Under the pieces are notes generated by a model. That model did no database searches and was not told the origin of the DNA. It worked only from the letters and a program-made list of their open reading frames with translations. The position numbers were made by a program, and so were the translations under genes. This document shows, piece by piece, positions 33,150 to 41,987 of a DNA stretch of 64,000 bases. Position 1 is the first letter of the stretch; every line of letters starts with the position of its first letter. The DNA comes from Rhizobiaceae bacterium (GTDB lineage Bacteria; Pseudomonadota; Alphaproteobacteria; Rhizobiales; Rhizobiaceae): the NCBI GenBank assembly GCA_023953845.1, contig JAMLJC010000001.1, forward strand, positions 496,001 through 560,000, read 5' to 3'.

Positions 33150-33602
33150 GCCGGCGAAACGCGGCGACAGCCTCTCGATCCGCCGCAGCATGGTCTGGAG
33201 ATCCTCCGCGATCCGCCGCTGCAGAAGCCGGGCGAGATCCGGATATTCCTCCAGGATACGCCGGAACTGCTTGCGGTTGAGCCGCATCACCGACGCATCG
33301 GAAACCACCTCGGCGCTCGTCAGCCAGCGTGTCGGCGCGATCAGCGCCAGTTCGCCGAGCAGCGTGCCGGGCCGCGCTATGTCCATGTCGACCCGCTCCT
33401 CGCCGCGTTCCCGATAGAGGCGGATGCCTCCCGACACCACGACGAAGGCCGAGTCGGCAGGCGCTCCCTCGTGATAGAGATCGCGGCCGGCCGACAGATG
33501 CAGGGTTTCCGCACCGAACGCCAGCAGTCTCAGTTGGTCCGGGCTGAAGCCGTGGAACAGCCGGACGCCCGACAATATGCGGACGTCATCATCGAGCGCC
33601 AT
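33147..33602 (-). CDS. Cyclic-nucleotide-binding domain protein
   Basis: A 151-residue stand-alone cNMP-binding domain. It has the beta-roll and phosphate-binding cassette region (HEGAPADSAFVVVSGGIRLY and LLGELALIAPTRWLTSAEV, the conserved GE-L...R-T pattern) and a C-helix region. No helix-turn-helix follows, so it is not a Crp-type regulator and probably acts through a partner. Its last bases coincide with the end of an intergenic palindromic repeat. Upstream (33603-33940) is a 338-base gap before the response regulator. Confidence 0.85.
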   Translation of the reverse strand: MALDDDVRILSGVRLFHGFSPDQLRLLAFGAETLHLSAGRDLYHEGAPADSAFVVVSGGIRLYRERGEERVDMDIARPGTLLGELALIAPTRWLTSAEVVSDASVMRLNRKQFRRILEEYPDLARLLQRRIAEDLQTMLRRIERLSPRFAG

Positions 33603-33940
33603 GAGTCACAATCCGCTCGATCCGCGAAATGACCATGCCGAAGCCCGGGCGCGCCGACAGACCGAGCGCCTCGGCAACGGACCGGCCATGCCGACCGAGC
33701 CCGTCCCTCTCGTCCCCAATCCGTCTCGCCGCCCCCGAAACCGAACTGATCCTGGCAAGGCGGATCATGGTCCATGTCCCCGGTTCACGCTGCTGATTCT
33801 GTCCCTCCAGCAGCGCCACTGTCGCGCAATATGGTTAAAAGGCTATACCGAAACCGGGCAGCGTGGCGAGAAACAATGGTTTATAAGGTTAAGCACGCAG
33901 ATTTTTCCGCGCGGGAAGCGCGGACGAAGGCGGCCCCGCA
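33603..33940. other. 338-base region with no convincing gene
   Basis: Short open frames exist on both strands. One of 76 codons on the minus strand (33589-33819) starts at GTG and overlaps the cyclic-nucleotide-binding gene by 14 bases; it resembles no known family. The right third (33820-33940) is less GC-rich, contains two TTAA half-sites too far apart for a CtrA box, and has a 7-bp inverted repeat (TCCGCGC and complement around 33906-33924) without a proper T-run. Nothing can be assigned. Confidence 0.4.
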
Positions 33941-34624
33941 TCAGGGAATGAGTTTGTAGCCGCCGCTCTCCGTGACCAGTATCTCCGCATTGGAAGGGTC
34001 CCGCTCGATCTTCTGCCGCAGGCGATAGACATGGGTTTCCAGCGTGTGCGTGGTGACGCCGGAATTGTAGCCCCATACCTCTTCCAGAAGCACGTCGCGC
34101 GTCACCACCTTGTGGTCGGCCCGATAGAGATACTTGATGATCGAAGCTTCCTTCTCGGTAAGGCGGATCTTGCTGCCGCGCTGGTCGATCAGCAGCTTCT
34201 GGCTAGGCTTGAAGGTATATGGTCCGACCGTGAAGGTGGCATCCTCGCTCTGCTCGTGCTGCCGCAATTGCGCGCGGATGCGGGCAAGCAGCACCGCGAA
34301 TCGGAACGGCTTCGTCACATAGTCGTTAGCGCCCGCCTCCAGCCCGAGGATGGTATCCGAATCGGTGTCGTGGCCGGTCAGCATGATGATGGGCGCCTTG
34401 TAGCCGCCCTTTCTCAAAACCTTCACCGCCTCGCGGCCGTCCATGTCCGGAAGCCCGACATCCATGATGAGAAGATCGACCAGGCCATTTCGGGCGGCGT
34501 TGATGCCCTTCGTGGCCGTAGCCTCTTCCAGCACGTCGAACTCCTCGTAGAGCGCAAGCTGCTCGACCAGCGTGCTGCGCAGGTCGTCATCGTCATCTAC
34601 AATCAGGATGGTGCGCGAGGTCAT
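33941..34624 (-). CDS. OmpR-family response regulator (CenR-like, orphan)
   Basis: A 227-residue two-component regulator: receiver domain with the acidic pocket DDDDD near residue 10, phospho-acceptor Asp in LLIMDVGLPDMDG, TGHD and Lys in TKPF. A winged-helix DNA-binding domain (LTEKEASIIKYLYRADHKVV to RLRQKIERDP) follows. The frame also opens at a TTG two codons earlier; the ATG at 34624 is preferred. No sensor kinase is adjacent. The sequence resembles CenR, an alphaproteobacterial envelope regulator, which would fit its divergent neighbour, an L,D-transpeptidase. The CenR name is tentative. Confidence 0.85.
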   Translation of the reverse strand: MTSRTILIVDDDDDLRSTLVEQLALYEEFDVLEEATATKGINAARNGLVDLLIMDVGLPDMDGREAVKVLRKGGYKAPIIMLTGHDTDSDTILGLEAGANDYVTKPFRFAVLLARIRAQLRQHEQSEDATFTVGPYTFKPSQKLLIDQRGSKIRLTEKEASIIKYLYRADHKVVTRDVLLEEVWGYNSGVTTHTLETHVYRLRQKIERDPSNAEILVTESGGYKLIP

Positions 34625-34727
34625 GGACAATCCGTTGTTCTGAAATGAAATTTTTCAGGTTGACGCTCTAGCCTTTATGCGGAACCTGCCGCCAGGATAA
34701 ACCCACTTCACAGCGATTTGTTCGGCA

Positions 34728-35303
34728 ATGCGATCATACTCGAAAAATAGTGAGCGCAAACGCCTCTCTCCAGCGCATCCCGGCGCCCTGCGTGAGATCA
34801 TCGTCCGGGCAAAGCCCGGAGACAGGTCCAAAGGCCTGATGAATGTCGAAGGGACGGTGTTTCCCTGCGCGCTCGGTGGTAGCGGTATCGTCACGGACAA
34901 GCGCGAAGGCGACGGCGGAACGCCGCGGGCCAGGATGCGCATCCTCGGCGGCTACCACCGCCGCGATCACTTTCCGGTGGGTTCGACGCGCCTGCCACTC
35001 AAGCCCATCACGCCGACGCTGGGCTGGTGCGAGGTGCCGGAGGACCGCAACTACAACCGGCCGGTACGAATGCCCTATGCCGCCAGCCATGAGACCATGC
35101 GGCGGCAGGACAGGCTCTACGACATGTGTCTGGTGCTGGACTGGAACATCAGGCCGCGCCTTCGCGGACGCGGCAGCGCGATCTTCTTCCATCTGGCGCG
35201 GAGCGGTTTCACGCCGACGCAGGGGTGCGTGGCCGTCACCGCAAGGGTGATGGCGCGGCTTCTGCCCTATCTCTCCACACGCACCGTGCTGACGGTGCGC
35301 TGA
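34728..35303 (+). CDS. L,D-transpeptidase (YkuD-type catalytic domain)
   Basis: Forms 3-3 peptidoglycan cross-links or attaches proteins to the wall. The 191-residue product is nearly all catalytic domain, with FHLARSGFTPTQGCVAV containing the conserved His, Gly and nucleophilic Cys. It has no clear signal peptide at the assigned ATG. It lacks a clear ribosome site; the start may lie elsewhere, and I cannot place it better. It is divergent from the CenR-like regulator. Confidence 0.85.
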   Translation: MRSYSKNSERKRLSPAHPGALREIIVRAKPGDRSKGLMNVEGTVFPCALGGSGIVTDKREGDGGTPRARMRILGGYHRRDHFPVGSTRLPLKPITPTLGWCEVPEDRNYNRPVRMPYAASHETMRRQDRLYDMCLVLDWNIRPRLRGRGSAIFFHLARSGFTPTQGCVAVTARVMARLLPYLSTRTVLTVR

Positions 35304-35537
35304 TCAGCAAAGACCCATCCGGCCGAGGCGCTGGAGATTGATCTTTGCCATCTCGCTGTCGACGCGCGCGGCTATGTCGTTTCGCTCCACGCCGATGTCG
35401 AGCAGCCGCTGGTCGGTCAGCGCCTCCAGTTCCTTGAGCGCCTGCCGGCGCTCCCGTTCTTCGGAAACGAACCCCAATATCGAGGTCAGCCATGAGTTCC
35501 TCCGTGGATGCGGAGCGGTCACGAGGTCGATTGCCAT
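35304..35537 (-). CDS. DUF1127 small protein
   Basis: A 77-residue protein, MAIDLVTAPHPRRNSWLTSI and on, ending in the DUF1127 segment EALTDQRLLDIGVERNDIAA. DUF1127 proteins are small, Arg-rich and found in many copies in rhizobia; some bind RNA and affect its turnover. The ATG at 35537 has AGGTG eight bases upstream. It is convergent with the L,D-transpeptidase (stop codons one base apart) and divergent from the LysR gene. Confidence 0.88.
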   Translation of the reverse strand: MAIDLVTAPHPRRNSWLTSILGFVSEERERRQALKELEALTDQRLLDIGVERNDIAARVDSEMAKINLQRLGRMGLC

Positions 35538-35639
35538 GATGCACACCTGATAATTCTTCTTGATCTTCCCTTTTCTACGCCGTTGAGCAAAAAATCTAAA
35601 ACGAGTAGTCTTCATCATATCTGATAGGAAAATTTGAAG

Positions 35640-36572
35640 ATGAACATTCCCGGCACACGCGGCCTCCGCAGCTTCGATGCGGCCGCGAGGCACCTGAATT
35701 TCAGCCGCGCCGCAGCCGAAATCGGGGTAACACCGGCCGCGATCAGCCATCAGATAAAGGAATTCGAGGATCAGCTCGGCCTGGAACTCTTCACGCGCAC
35801 AAGCCGCGCGATGCGGCTGACGCAGGCCGGCGCGCTTCTGCATCAGGCCACCTCGGAGGCGCTCGATCTTCTCGGCCATGCCGTGTCCCGCGCCAAGAAG
35901 CTGTCGAGAGGCGTGTCGCAGCTCCGTCTGTCGCTCGATCCCGTGCTGGCGACGAAGTGGATGATGCCGAAGCTGGAGCGCTTCCGCCGGGCCTGTCCGG
36001 ACATCGACCTGCGTTTCGACGTGTCCTTCGAGCTGGGCGAGTTCGGTTACGACGACATCGACATCGCCGTGCGCTACGGCACCGGCAAATATCCGGGACT
36101 GCTGGCCCATCGGCTTTTCGAGAACGAGATCATACCGGTATGCAGCCCGCGCCTGCTGCGATCCGGACCGCCGCTTCAGGAGCCGCGTGACCTGCTGAAG
36201 CATACGCTGGTGCATATCGAATGGACGCGCGATGGCGTAACCTGGCCGAACTGGCGAACCTGGATGGCGGCGGCCGGCGTCGAGGATTTCGATGCCGACC
36301 GGTGCGTGGTGCTGAGGGAATCATCCCACGTCATCCAGGCCGCGATAGAGGGCAGCGCGATCGCGTTGTGCGATTTCGCCATGGTTGCAAGCGACCTGTC
36401 CGAAGGACGGCTCGTCCGTCCTTTCGAACTCGGCATCAAGGTCTCGGACGAATTTGCCTACCATCTGGTCTACCCGGCCGAGTCCCGAAACGATCCCAGG
36501 ATCGTCGCCTTTCGCGACTGGCTTCTGGACGAGGTGCACAATCCGCAGATGGACCCTCTCCTGCTGGGTTGA
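35640..36572 (+). CDS. LysR-type transcriptional regulator (GcvA-like)
   Basis: A 310-residue LysR protein. The HTH reads LRSFDAAARHLNFSRAAAEI then GVTPAAISHQIKEFEDQLG; a substrate-binding domain follows with the GcvA-type pattern DIDIAVRYGTGKYPGLLAHR. The ATG at 35640 is chosen over a TTG two codons earlier. The divergent DUF1127 gene, 102 bases away, is a possible target. The effector is unknown. Confidence 0.9.
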   Translation: MNIPGTRGLRSFDAAARHLNFSRAAAEIGVTPAAISHQIKEFEDQLGLELFTRTSRAMRLTQAGALLHQATSEALDLLGHAVSRAKKLSRGVSQLRLSLDPVLATKWMMPKLERFRRACPDIDLRFDVSFELGEFGYDDIDIAVRYGTGKYPGLLAHRLFENEIIPVCSPRLLRSGPPLQEPRDLLKHTLVHIEWTRDGVTWPNWRTWMAAAGVEDFDADRCVVLRESSHVIQAAIEGSAIALCDFAMVASDLSEGRLVRPFELGIKVSDEFAYHLVYPAESRNDPRIVAFRDWLLDEVHNPQMDPLLLG

Positions 36573-36621
36573 GCGGAACGGGATTGCGGTTCCGGAAGCG
36601 GTGCCCGAGCCTTTCAGAGCC

Positions 36622-37278
36622 CTAGGCGAATCGCCAGACGACCGTGCGCTTCACCTCGGCGTCCTCAAGGGCACGCGTCACCGGCACGCGATACTCCGCA
36701 AGCTGCTCCAGCCGGTCCTTGGGCAGATAGGCGCGGCCGGGATCGCCGACGATGATCTCGCAGCCCCGCATCCGCAGCCGCGTGAACCACGGCACCAGAC
36801 GGTCGACAATGTCCTTCTGGTAGAAGATGTCGCCGGCGAGCACAACATCCCAGCCCATATCGGAGTCGATCAGGTCGGCGACGAGCGGTTCGAGGACGAC
36901 CCCGTTCGCCGCAGCGTTGAGCCGCATGGCGATCTGGCTGAAAGGATCGATGTCGGCGGACTCCACGCTCGCGGCGCCCGACTTCTTCGCGGCGATGCCG
37001 ACAAGACCGGAGCCTGCCGCGAAATCCAGCACACGCCGGCAGGCGACACATGCCGGATGGTCCAGCACGTAGCGGGCAAGACCCTGTCCGCCCGCCCAGG
37101 CGAAGGCCCAGAAGGGCGGCGGCAAGCCGATCTCGACCAGTTCCTCCTCGGTCCTCTCCCAGAGCTCGTGCGCCTCGTCCGCCAGATGCAGCCGGATTTC
37201 CGGCACATGGGGCGGCGCGCCGAGCGTCGTGTTGGCGAGGATGAAGCGTTCGGCCTCCGCCGGCGAGAGACGTTTCAA
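36622..37278 (-). CDS. Class I SAM methyltransferase (ETF-beta lysine methyltransferase-like)
   Basis: A 218-residue methyltransferase with SAM-binding motif I VLDFAAGSGLVGIAAKKSG, motif post-I ESADIDPFS and the DVVLAGDIFYQKDIV motif, a D-x-x-Y pattern seen in METTL20-type lysine methyltransferases. The N-terminal PPFWAFAWAGGQGLARYVLD matches this group too. Translation starts at TTG (37276-37278), sharing bases with the EVE-protein stop (TTGA). Coupled translation is therefore likely. If correct, the substrate would be electron-transfer flavoprotein beta, encoded elsewhere. Confidence 0.8.
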   Translation of the reverse strand: MKRLSPAEAERFILANTTLGAPPHVPEIRLHLADEAHELWERTEEELVEIGLPPPFWAFAWAGGQGLARYVLDHPACVACRRVLDFAAGSGLVGIAAKKSGAASVESADIDPFSQIAMRLNAAANGVVLEPLVADLIDSDMGWDVVLAGDIFYQKDIVDRLVPWFTRLRMRGCEIIVGDPGRAYLPKDRLEQLAEYRVPVTRALEDAEVKRTVVWRFA

Positions 37279-37706
37279 GGCGCGGGATCAAGTTCAGCCA
37301 TGCGGCAGACCTCTTTCCACTCCTCCGCCGTCACCGGCTGGACGGAAAGGCGACCGAGCCGTACCAGAGCCATATCCTGCAGCTTCGGGTTGGTCTTGAT
37401 CTCGGCCAGCGTCACGGGTTTCGGCACCGGCCTGACGGCGCGGATGTCGACACACTCCCAGCGCGGGTCGTCGCTGGTGGAATCGGGATGCGCCAGCGCG
37501 CAGACCTCGGCGAGGCCGACAATCTCCAGCCCTTCATTGGAATGGTAGAAGAAGCCGAGATCGCCGATCTGCATCGCACGCATGTTGTTGCGCGCGGCAT
37601 AGTTGCGTACCCCGTCCCACTCCGAGCCTTTGTTTCCCTTGGCCTCGAGATCGTCGTAGGAAAAGACGTGCGGTTCGGACTTGAAGAGCCAGTAGTTCTT
37701 CGGCAT
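37275..37706 (-). CDS. EVE-domain protein
   Basis: A 143-residue EVE (PUA-like) domain protein: YWLFKSEPHVFSYDDLEA, the RNYAARNNMRAMQIGDLGFF core and FYHSN, which lines the pocket for modified bases in this family. EVE proteins bind modified nucleotides in RNA or DNA. The start is the ATG at 37706. The longer frame to 37898 covers the neighbouring YciI gene and is rejected. It lies between the YciI gene and the methyltransferase; coupled to the latter. Confidence 0.9.
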   Translation of the reverse strand: MPKNYWLFKSEPHVFSYDDLEAKGNKGSEWDGVRNYAARNNMRAMQIGDLGFFYHSNEGLEIVGLAEVCALAHPDSTSDDPRWECVDIRAVRPVPKPVTLAEIKTNPKLQDMALVRLGRLSVQPVTAEEWKEVCRMAELDPAP

Positions 37707-37731
37707 CTGACGTTCCACTGTCGGTTCCGCG

Positions 37732-38028
37732 TCAGGCGCTAGCCGGGTTGTTGAACACCCAGTTCCAGGCGATGACCTCCTTCGTCTCGAACAGACCGGC
37801 CTTGTCGTAGGGATCTCCGGCGAGGATCTCGCGGGCGGCGGCGATGTCGGCGGCCTCCACGACGACGAGGCTGCCGCACGGCTTGCCATCCTCGCCAAGG
37901 AACGGGCCGGCGAACCGCAGCGTACCCTTGGCGTTGAGGCCGTTCAGGAACTCGACATGAGGCGGTCGCGTGTCAAGCCTGAGCTGAAGATGGCCGGGCT
38001 TGTCCTTGCCGATGAATGCGAAAAGCAT
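37732..38028 (-). CDS. YciI-family protein
   Basis: A 98-residue dimeric alpha/beta-barrel protein: MLFAFIGKDKPGHLQLRL with the RPxHxEFL motif (RPPHVEFLNGL) containing the conserved His, and the Asp-Pro-Tyr segment AGDPYDKAGLF. YciI proteins are small enzymes of mostly unknown reaction. It is 45 bases downstream of gpsA and 25 upstream of the EVE gene, likely one operon (tsaD-gpsA-yciI-EVE-methyltransferase). Confidence 0.92.
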   Translation of the reverse strand: MLFAFIGKDKPGHLQLRLDTRPPHVEFLNGLNAKGTLRFAGPFLGEDGKPCGSLVVVEAADIAAAREILAGDPYDKAGLFETKEVIAWNWVFNNPASA

Positions 38029-38073
38029 GTGTTTCCTACTCCCTTGGTCCGATGGCCTGATGCCGTCTGCCTG

Positions 38074-39063
38074 TCATTCGTCTTCGCTGCGCAGCGGCCG
38101 CGTCATGAGGGCCGAAACAGCTTCTTCCACGGTCAGTTCGTCCCGCAGCAGCATGTCGACCGCCGTGATGATCGGCGCCTCGACGCCGCGTTCCTGTACA
38201 ATTTCCGCGGCGATGGACGCCGTCGCCACCCCCTCGGCCAGAGGCAGATGCGCGCGCGAAGCGCCCTCGCCGAGAGCCACACCGTAGGCGAAATTCCGCG
38301 ATTGGGAAGAGCCGCAGGTAAGCATCATGTCGCCGAGCCCGGACAACCCCATAAGCGTTTCCGGCCGCGCACCGAAACTGCGTGCGATGCGCCGCAACTC
38401 GACGAAGCCGCGCGTCACCATGGCGGCCTGCGCGCTCGCGCCCAGCCTCGCGCCGACCACCGCGCCGGCGGCGATGGCGAAGACGTTCTTCAGCGCCCCG
38501 CCGATCTCGACCCCGATAATGTCGTCGGTCGAATAGCAGCGGAAGCGCGGAGAAGACAGCGCCTGCGCCAGTTCCGCCGCGAGCGCGGCATCTTGGGCCG
38601 CCACGACAACCGCCGTCGGCAGGCCGCGCGCCACATCCGCCGCGAAACTCGGGCCGGAAAGGGCCGCGACAGGATTCTGCGGCATGATCTCCGCCGCTAT
38701 ATCCGACAAGAGCAGGCCCGTGCTCCGCTCGATGCCCTTGGCGCAGAGCACGAGCGGCATGCCCTCGGCAACCAGATCGTCGATCTGCCGCAGCACGACC
38801 CGCAGACTCTGCGCCGGCGTCACGACGAGCACCGTGTCGGCTCCTGCGAGGGCGTGTCGGAGACTGGTCGTCGCCTCGATTCGATCCGCTATGGCGATGC
38901 CCGGCAGATAACGCGCATTGCCGCGGCCCGCATTCAACGCGTCGACGATCTCGCCGTCTCGCGCCCAGAGCCGCACCTGACTGCCGGCCCGATGCGCGGC
39001 AACCGCCAGAGCCGTGCCCCACGCGCCGCCGCCCAGAACGGCGATATTCCGTCCTTCGCTCAT
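38074..39063 (-). CDS. gpsA: Glycerol-3-phosphate dehydrogenase [NAD(P)+] GpsA
   Basis: Reduces dihydroxyacetone phosphate to sn-glycerol 3-phosphate for phospholipid synthesis. The 329-residue product has the Rossmann motif IAVLGGGAWGTALAVAAHRA, AKGIERSTG, and the catalytic lysine region GGALKNVFAIAAG. It overlaps tsaD upstream by four bases (ATGA). The tsaD-gpsA pairing is widespread in alphaproteobacteria. Confidence 0.95.
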   Translation of the reverse strand: MSEGRNIAVLGGGAWGTALAVAAHRAGSQVRLWARDGEIVDALNAGRGNARYLPGIAIADRIEATTSLRHALAGADTVLVVTPAQSLRVVLRQIDDLVAEGMPLVLCAKGIERSTGLLLSDIAAEIMPQNPVAALSGPSFAADVARGLPTAVVVAAQDAALAAELAQALSSPRFRCYSTDDIIGVEIGGALKNVFAIAAGAVVGARLGASAQAAMVTRGFVELRRIARSFGARPETLMGLSGLGDMMLTCGSSQSRNFAYGVALGEGASRAHLPLAEGVATASIAAEIVQERGVEAPIITAVDMLLRDELTVEEAVSALMTRPLRSEDE

Positions 39064-40169
39064 GCCTTCGCCCCCCGTCGCCCCGAGCCGATCACCGGCG
39101 CCGACGACGTGTCCAATGGCCAGCGCGAACGCGGCGCGAAATCCATGGCGTCATCCGCGGCGACGCCCGCCCTCATCCGCTCGATGCCGGCCCACGCGAT
39201 CATCGCGGCATTGTCGGTGCATAGCTTCAGCGGCGGCGCCACGAAGCGGAAGCCATGCGCGTCACAGAGACGCTGGAGCGCGCCGCGAATCTGCGCATTC
39301 GCGGCCACGCCGCCGGCCACCACCAGCGCCGGAACGCGCACATCCGGAAAACTCTGACGAAAACGCGAAAGCGCCTTCGCGACGCGGTCGGCGAGCGAAT
39401 CGGTCACGGCCGCCTGGAACGAGGCGGAAATGTCCGCTACATCCTGGTCGGACAATGGTGCGATGGCCGTCGCCGCCTGCCGCACGGCAGTCTTCAGGCC
39501 CGAAAACGAGAAGTCCGGCCGTGCCTCGCCTTTCAGTGGACGCGGAAAGGGAAAGCGATCCCGGTCGCCCCGCCGCGCAGCCGCCTCAACGCTGGGACCG
39601 CCCGGATGCGGCAGGCCGATGAGCTTGGCCGTCTTGTCGAAGGCCTCGCCGAGCGCGTCGTCGATCGTGGTCGCCCAGCGCTCGTAGTCGCCGACGCCGC
39701 GCACCAGCACGATCTGCGTATGCCCGCCGGACACCAGCAGGAGCAGATAGGGGAAATCCAGCCCGTCCGTCAGCCGCGCGGTGAGCGCATGGCCTTCGAG
39801 ATGATTGATCGCAAGCAGCGGCAGGCCGGACGCCGCCGCCATGGCCTTGGCCGTCATCAGGCCGACGATCAGCCCGCCGACCAGTCCGGGCCCCGCCGTC
39901 GCCGCGACGGCGTCGATATCCGCCAGACCGACACCGGCATCGTCAAGCGCCGCCTCGACAATCCCGTCCAGCGCCTCGACATGGGCGCGCGCCGCGATTT
40001 CCGGAACGACGCCGCCAAAGGCGGCATGCTCCTCGATCTGCGAGAAGACGATGTTCGAGCGGATCGACGGCGCGCCGGCGACCGGCAGCGTCACCACGCT
40101 GGCGGCCGTCTCGTCGCAACTCGTCTCGATGCCGAGAACCGTTATGCCGCTATGCGTCCCTTGGCTCAT
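39060..40169 (-). CDS. tsaD: tRNA N6-adenosine threonylcarbamoyltransferase TsaD
   Basis: Catalyses the last step of t6A37 formation on ANN-decoding tRNAs with TsaB/TsaE. The 369-residue product has VLGIETSCDETAASVV, the metal-binding NHLEGHALTA (two His), VSGGHTQIV and GGVAANAQIR. The ATG at 40169 gives family length; a 49-residue upstream extension of the frame is rejected. It overlaps gpsA by four bases and is divergent from hemC with an 80-base gap. Confidence 0.95.
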   Translation of the reverse strand: MSQGTHSGITVLGIETSCDETAASVVTLPVAGAPSIRSNIVFSQIEEHAAFGGVVPEIAARAHVEALDGIVEAALDDAGVGLADIDAVAATAGPGLVGGLIVGLMTAKAMAAASGLPLLAINHLEGHALTARLTDGLDFPYLLLLVSGGHTQIVLVRGVGDYERWATTIDDALGEAFDKTAKLIGLPHPGGPSVEAAARRGDRDRFPFPRPLKGEARPDFSFSGLKTAVRQAATAIAPLSDQDVADISASFQAAVTDSLADRVAKALSRFRQSFPDVRVPALVVAGGVAANAQIRGALQRLCDAHGFRFVAPPLKLCTDNAAMIAWAGIERMRAGVAADDAMDFAPRSRWPLDTSSAPVIGSGRRGAKA

Positions 40170-40249
40170 TGCCCGGTTGCGAACTCGGATGTTAGGAGGA
40201 CCGGAACTCTGGCCCGCGATGGCGGGCGGGTTAGCACGGACAGGGAAGG

Positions 40250-41191
40250 ATGCAAACAGTGGCCGAACAAGCCGTCCTGCGCATCGGCACGCGCGGCAGC
40301 GCGCTGGCGCTCGCACAGGCTCACGAGACGCGCGCGCGCCTCATGGCGGCGCATGGCCTCCCTGAAGCCGCCTTCGCCATCGAGGTGATCGCCACCAGCG
40401 GCGACCGCATCCAGGATCGCCCGCTCTCGGAGGCGGGCGGCAAGGGCCTGTTCACCAAGGAGATCGAGGAGGCGCTTCTCGACGGTCGCATCGATCTCGC
40501 CGTGCACTCCTCCAAGGACATGCCGACGATGCTGCCGGCCGGGCTCGAACTGGTCGCCTTCCTGCCGCGCGAGGACCCACGCGACGCCTTCATAGGGCGC
40601 GCGGCAGCGTCCATCGAGGCGCTGCCGTATGGCGCGACGGTCGGTTCTTCCTCGCTGCGGCGGCAGGCGCTGATCCGTCGCATGCGGCCGGACCTCGCCG
40701 TCATCGTCTATCGCGGCAACGTCCAGACTCGGTTGAGGAAGCTGGACGAAGGTGTCGCGGCAGGCACCATCCTCGCGCTTGCCGGCCTGAAACGCCTCGG
40801 CCTTGAACATATCGCGACCGACATAATGCCGCTGGAGAAATTCCCGCCGGCTCCCGGTCAGGGCGCCATCTGCATCGAGGCCAGGAGCGACGACGCCCGG
40901 ACGCAGGCCATGCTCCGGCCGGTCAACGATCTGCCCACCGCCGCAGCGCTCGCCTGCGAACGCGCCTTCCTCGCCGCGCTCGACGGATCGTGCCGCACGC
41001 CGATAGCCGGATATGCGCGGATCGACGGAGATCGGCTGGCCTTCCGGGGCAGAATCCTGACGCCCGACGGAAGCGAGGCGCACAATATCTCGCGCGAGGG
41101 CAATGCTTCGGACGCCGCCGCGATCGGTCACGCGGCGGGCGAGGACATCCGCGCCCGGGCAGGCACAGCCTTCTTCGACGGCTGGGCCTGA
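40250..41191 (+). CDS. hemC: Porphobilinogen deaminase (hydroxymethylbilane synthase)
   Basis: Condenses four porphobilinogens to hydroxymethylbilane in tetrapyrrole synthesis. The 313-residue product has LRIGTRGSALALAQA, HSSKDMPT and the dipyrromethane cofactor Cys in DGSCRTPIAGYA. The assigned ATG directly abuts an AAGG. A GTG three codons later (40259) has the same AAGG at nine bases, so it may be the true start. The stop shares one base with the hemD start. Confidence 0.95.
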   Translation: MQTVAEQAVLRIGTRGSALALAQAHETRARLMAAHGLPEAAFAIEVIATSGDRIQDRPLSEAGGKGLFTKEIEEALLDGRIDLAVHSSKDMPTMLPAGLELVAFLPREDPRDAFIGRAAASIEALPYGATVGSSSLRRQALIRRMRPDLAVIVYRGNVQTRLRKLDEGVAAGTILALAGLKRLGLEHIATDIMPLEKFPPAPGQGAICIEARSDDARTQAMLRPVNDLPTAAALACERAFLAALDGSCRTPIAGYARIDGDRLAFRGRILTPDGSEAHNISREGNASDAAAIGHAAGEDIRARAGTAFFDGWA

Positions 41192-41913
41192 TGCGCGTTC
41201 TGGTGACACGGCCGGAACCGGGCGCGTCGCACACCGCCGAACGCCTGTCCGCGCTTGGGCATGAGCCTGTTCTGCTGCCGCTAACGGCAATCGCGCCGTT
41301 GCCGACGCCCGCGATTGCCGCCGCCGACTTCGATGCGGTCGCAGTCACCAGCGCGAACGCGCTCCGCAACGCCGCGGAGCATGTCATCGTGCAGGCTGCG
41401 CGGCTGCCCTGCTTCGCGGTCGGTGACGAAACCGCGCGCCTCGCCGGAGAAACCAGCTTCGCCAATGTCGCAAGCGCTGACGGAGACGCGGACGATCTGG
41501 CGACGCTGATGATTCAGCGCCTGCCGGGCGGCTCCCGCATCCTCTACCTTTGCGGGCGGCTGCGGCGGCCGACCTTCGAGGCGGCGCTCTCGGACGCCGG
41601 TTTCGAAGTCGCGGCGCTCGAAACCTACGAGACGCTGCCGGCCGATTACGCGCCGGAATCGCTGGCTGCCCATCTTGGCGAAAAGACGATCGATCTGGCG
41701 CTGGTCTATTCGGCCGAAGCGGCAATCGCGCTGGTCCGGCTCATGCATTCGGAAACGCAGGTAAAGCTCTCGCCGGCGGCTATATTTCTGTGCATTTCGA
41801 CGCGGGTGGCCGCGATCCTGTCGAGCGAACGGCACAAAACCCTTGTCGCGTCGGAACCGACGGAACCCTCGATGCTTTCAGCGTTGCGCGACATATCGTC
41901 GGCCGAGCCATAA
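41191..41913 (+). CDS. hemD: Uroporphyrinogen-III synthase
   Basis: Cyclises hydroxymethylbilane with inversion of ring D. The 240-residue product starts MRVLVTRPEPGASHTAERLS and contains VAVTSANALRN, the typical TS-x-NA stretch, and VALVYSAEAA-like late motif LALVYSAEAAIAL. HemD is poorly conserved, but the position directly after hemC (one-base overlap) and before the mitofilin/hemY genes is decisive. Confidence 0.92.
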   Translation: MRVLVTRPEPGASHTAERLSALGHEPVLLPLTAIAPLPTPAIAAADFDAVAVTSANALRNAAEHVIVQAARLPCFAVGDETARLAGETSFANVASADGDADDLATLMIQRLPGGSRILYLCGRLRRPTFEAALSDAGFEVAALETYETLPADYAPESLAAHLGEKTIDLALVYSAEAAIALVRLMHSETQVKLSPAAIFLCISTRVAAILSSERHKTLVASEPTEPSMLSALRDISSAEP

Positions 41914-41987
41914 GCCGGCCCATTTTCATGGATTGATGATATGCTGGGCCGGACTTCGGCACGGCGCGTCACCAAACGGAGAAACGC

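Noticed and set aside
33589..33819. 76-codon frame on the minus strand upstream of the cyclic-nucleotide-binding gene
   Set aside because: GTG start without a ribosome site, no recognisable domain and a 14-base overlap with a real gene; kept only as a remark.
33906..33924. Hairpin TCCGCGC/GCGCGGA as terminator of the response-regulator gene
   Set aside because: On the minus strand it is followed by A residues and not T, so it does not fit a Rho-independent terminator.
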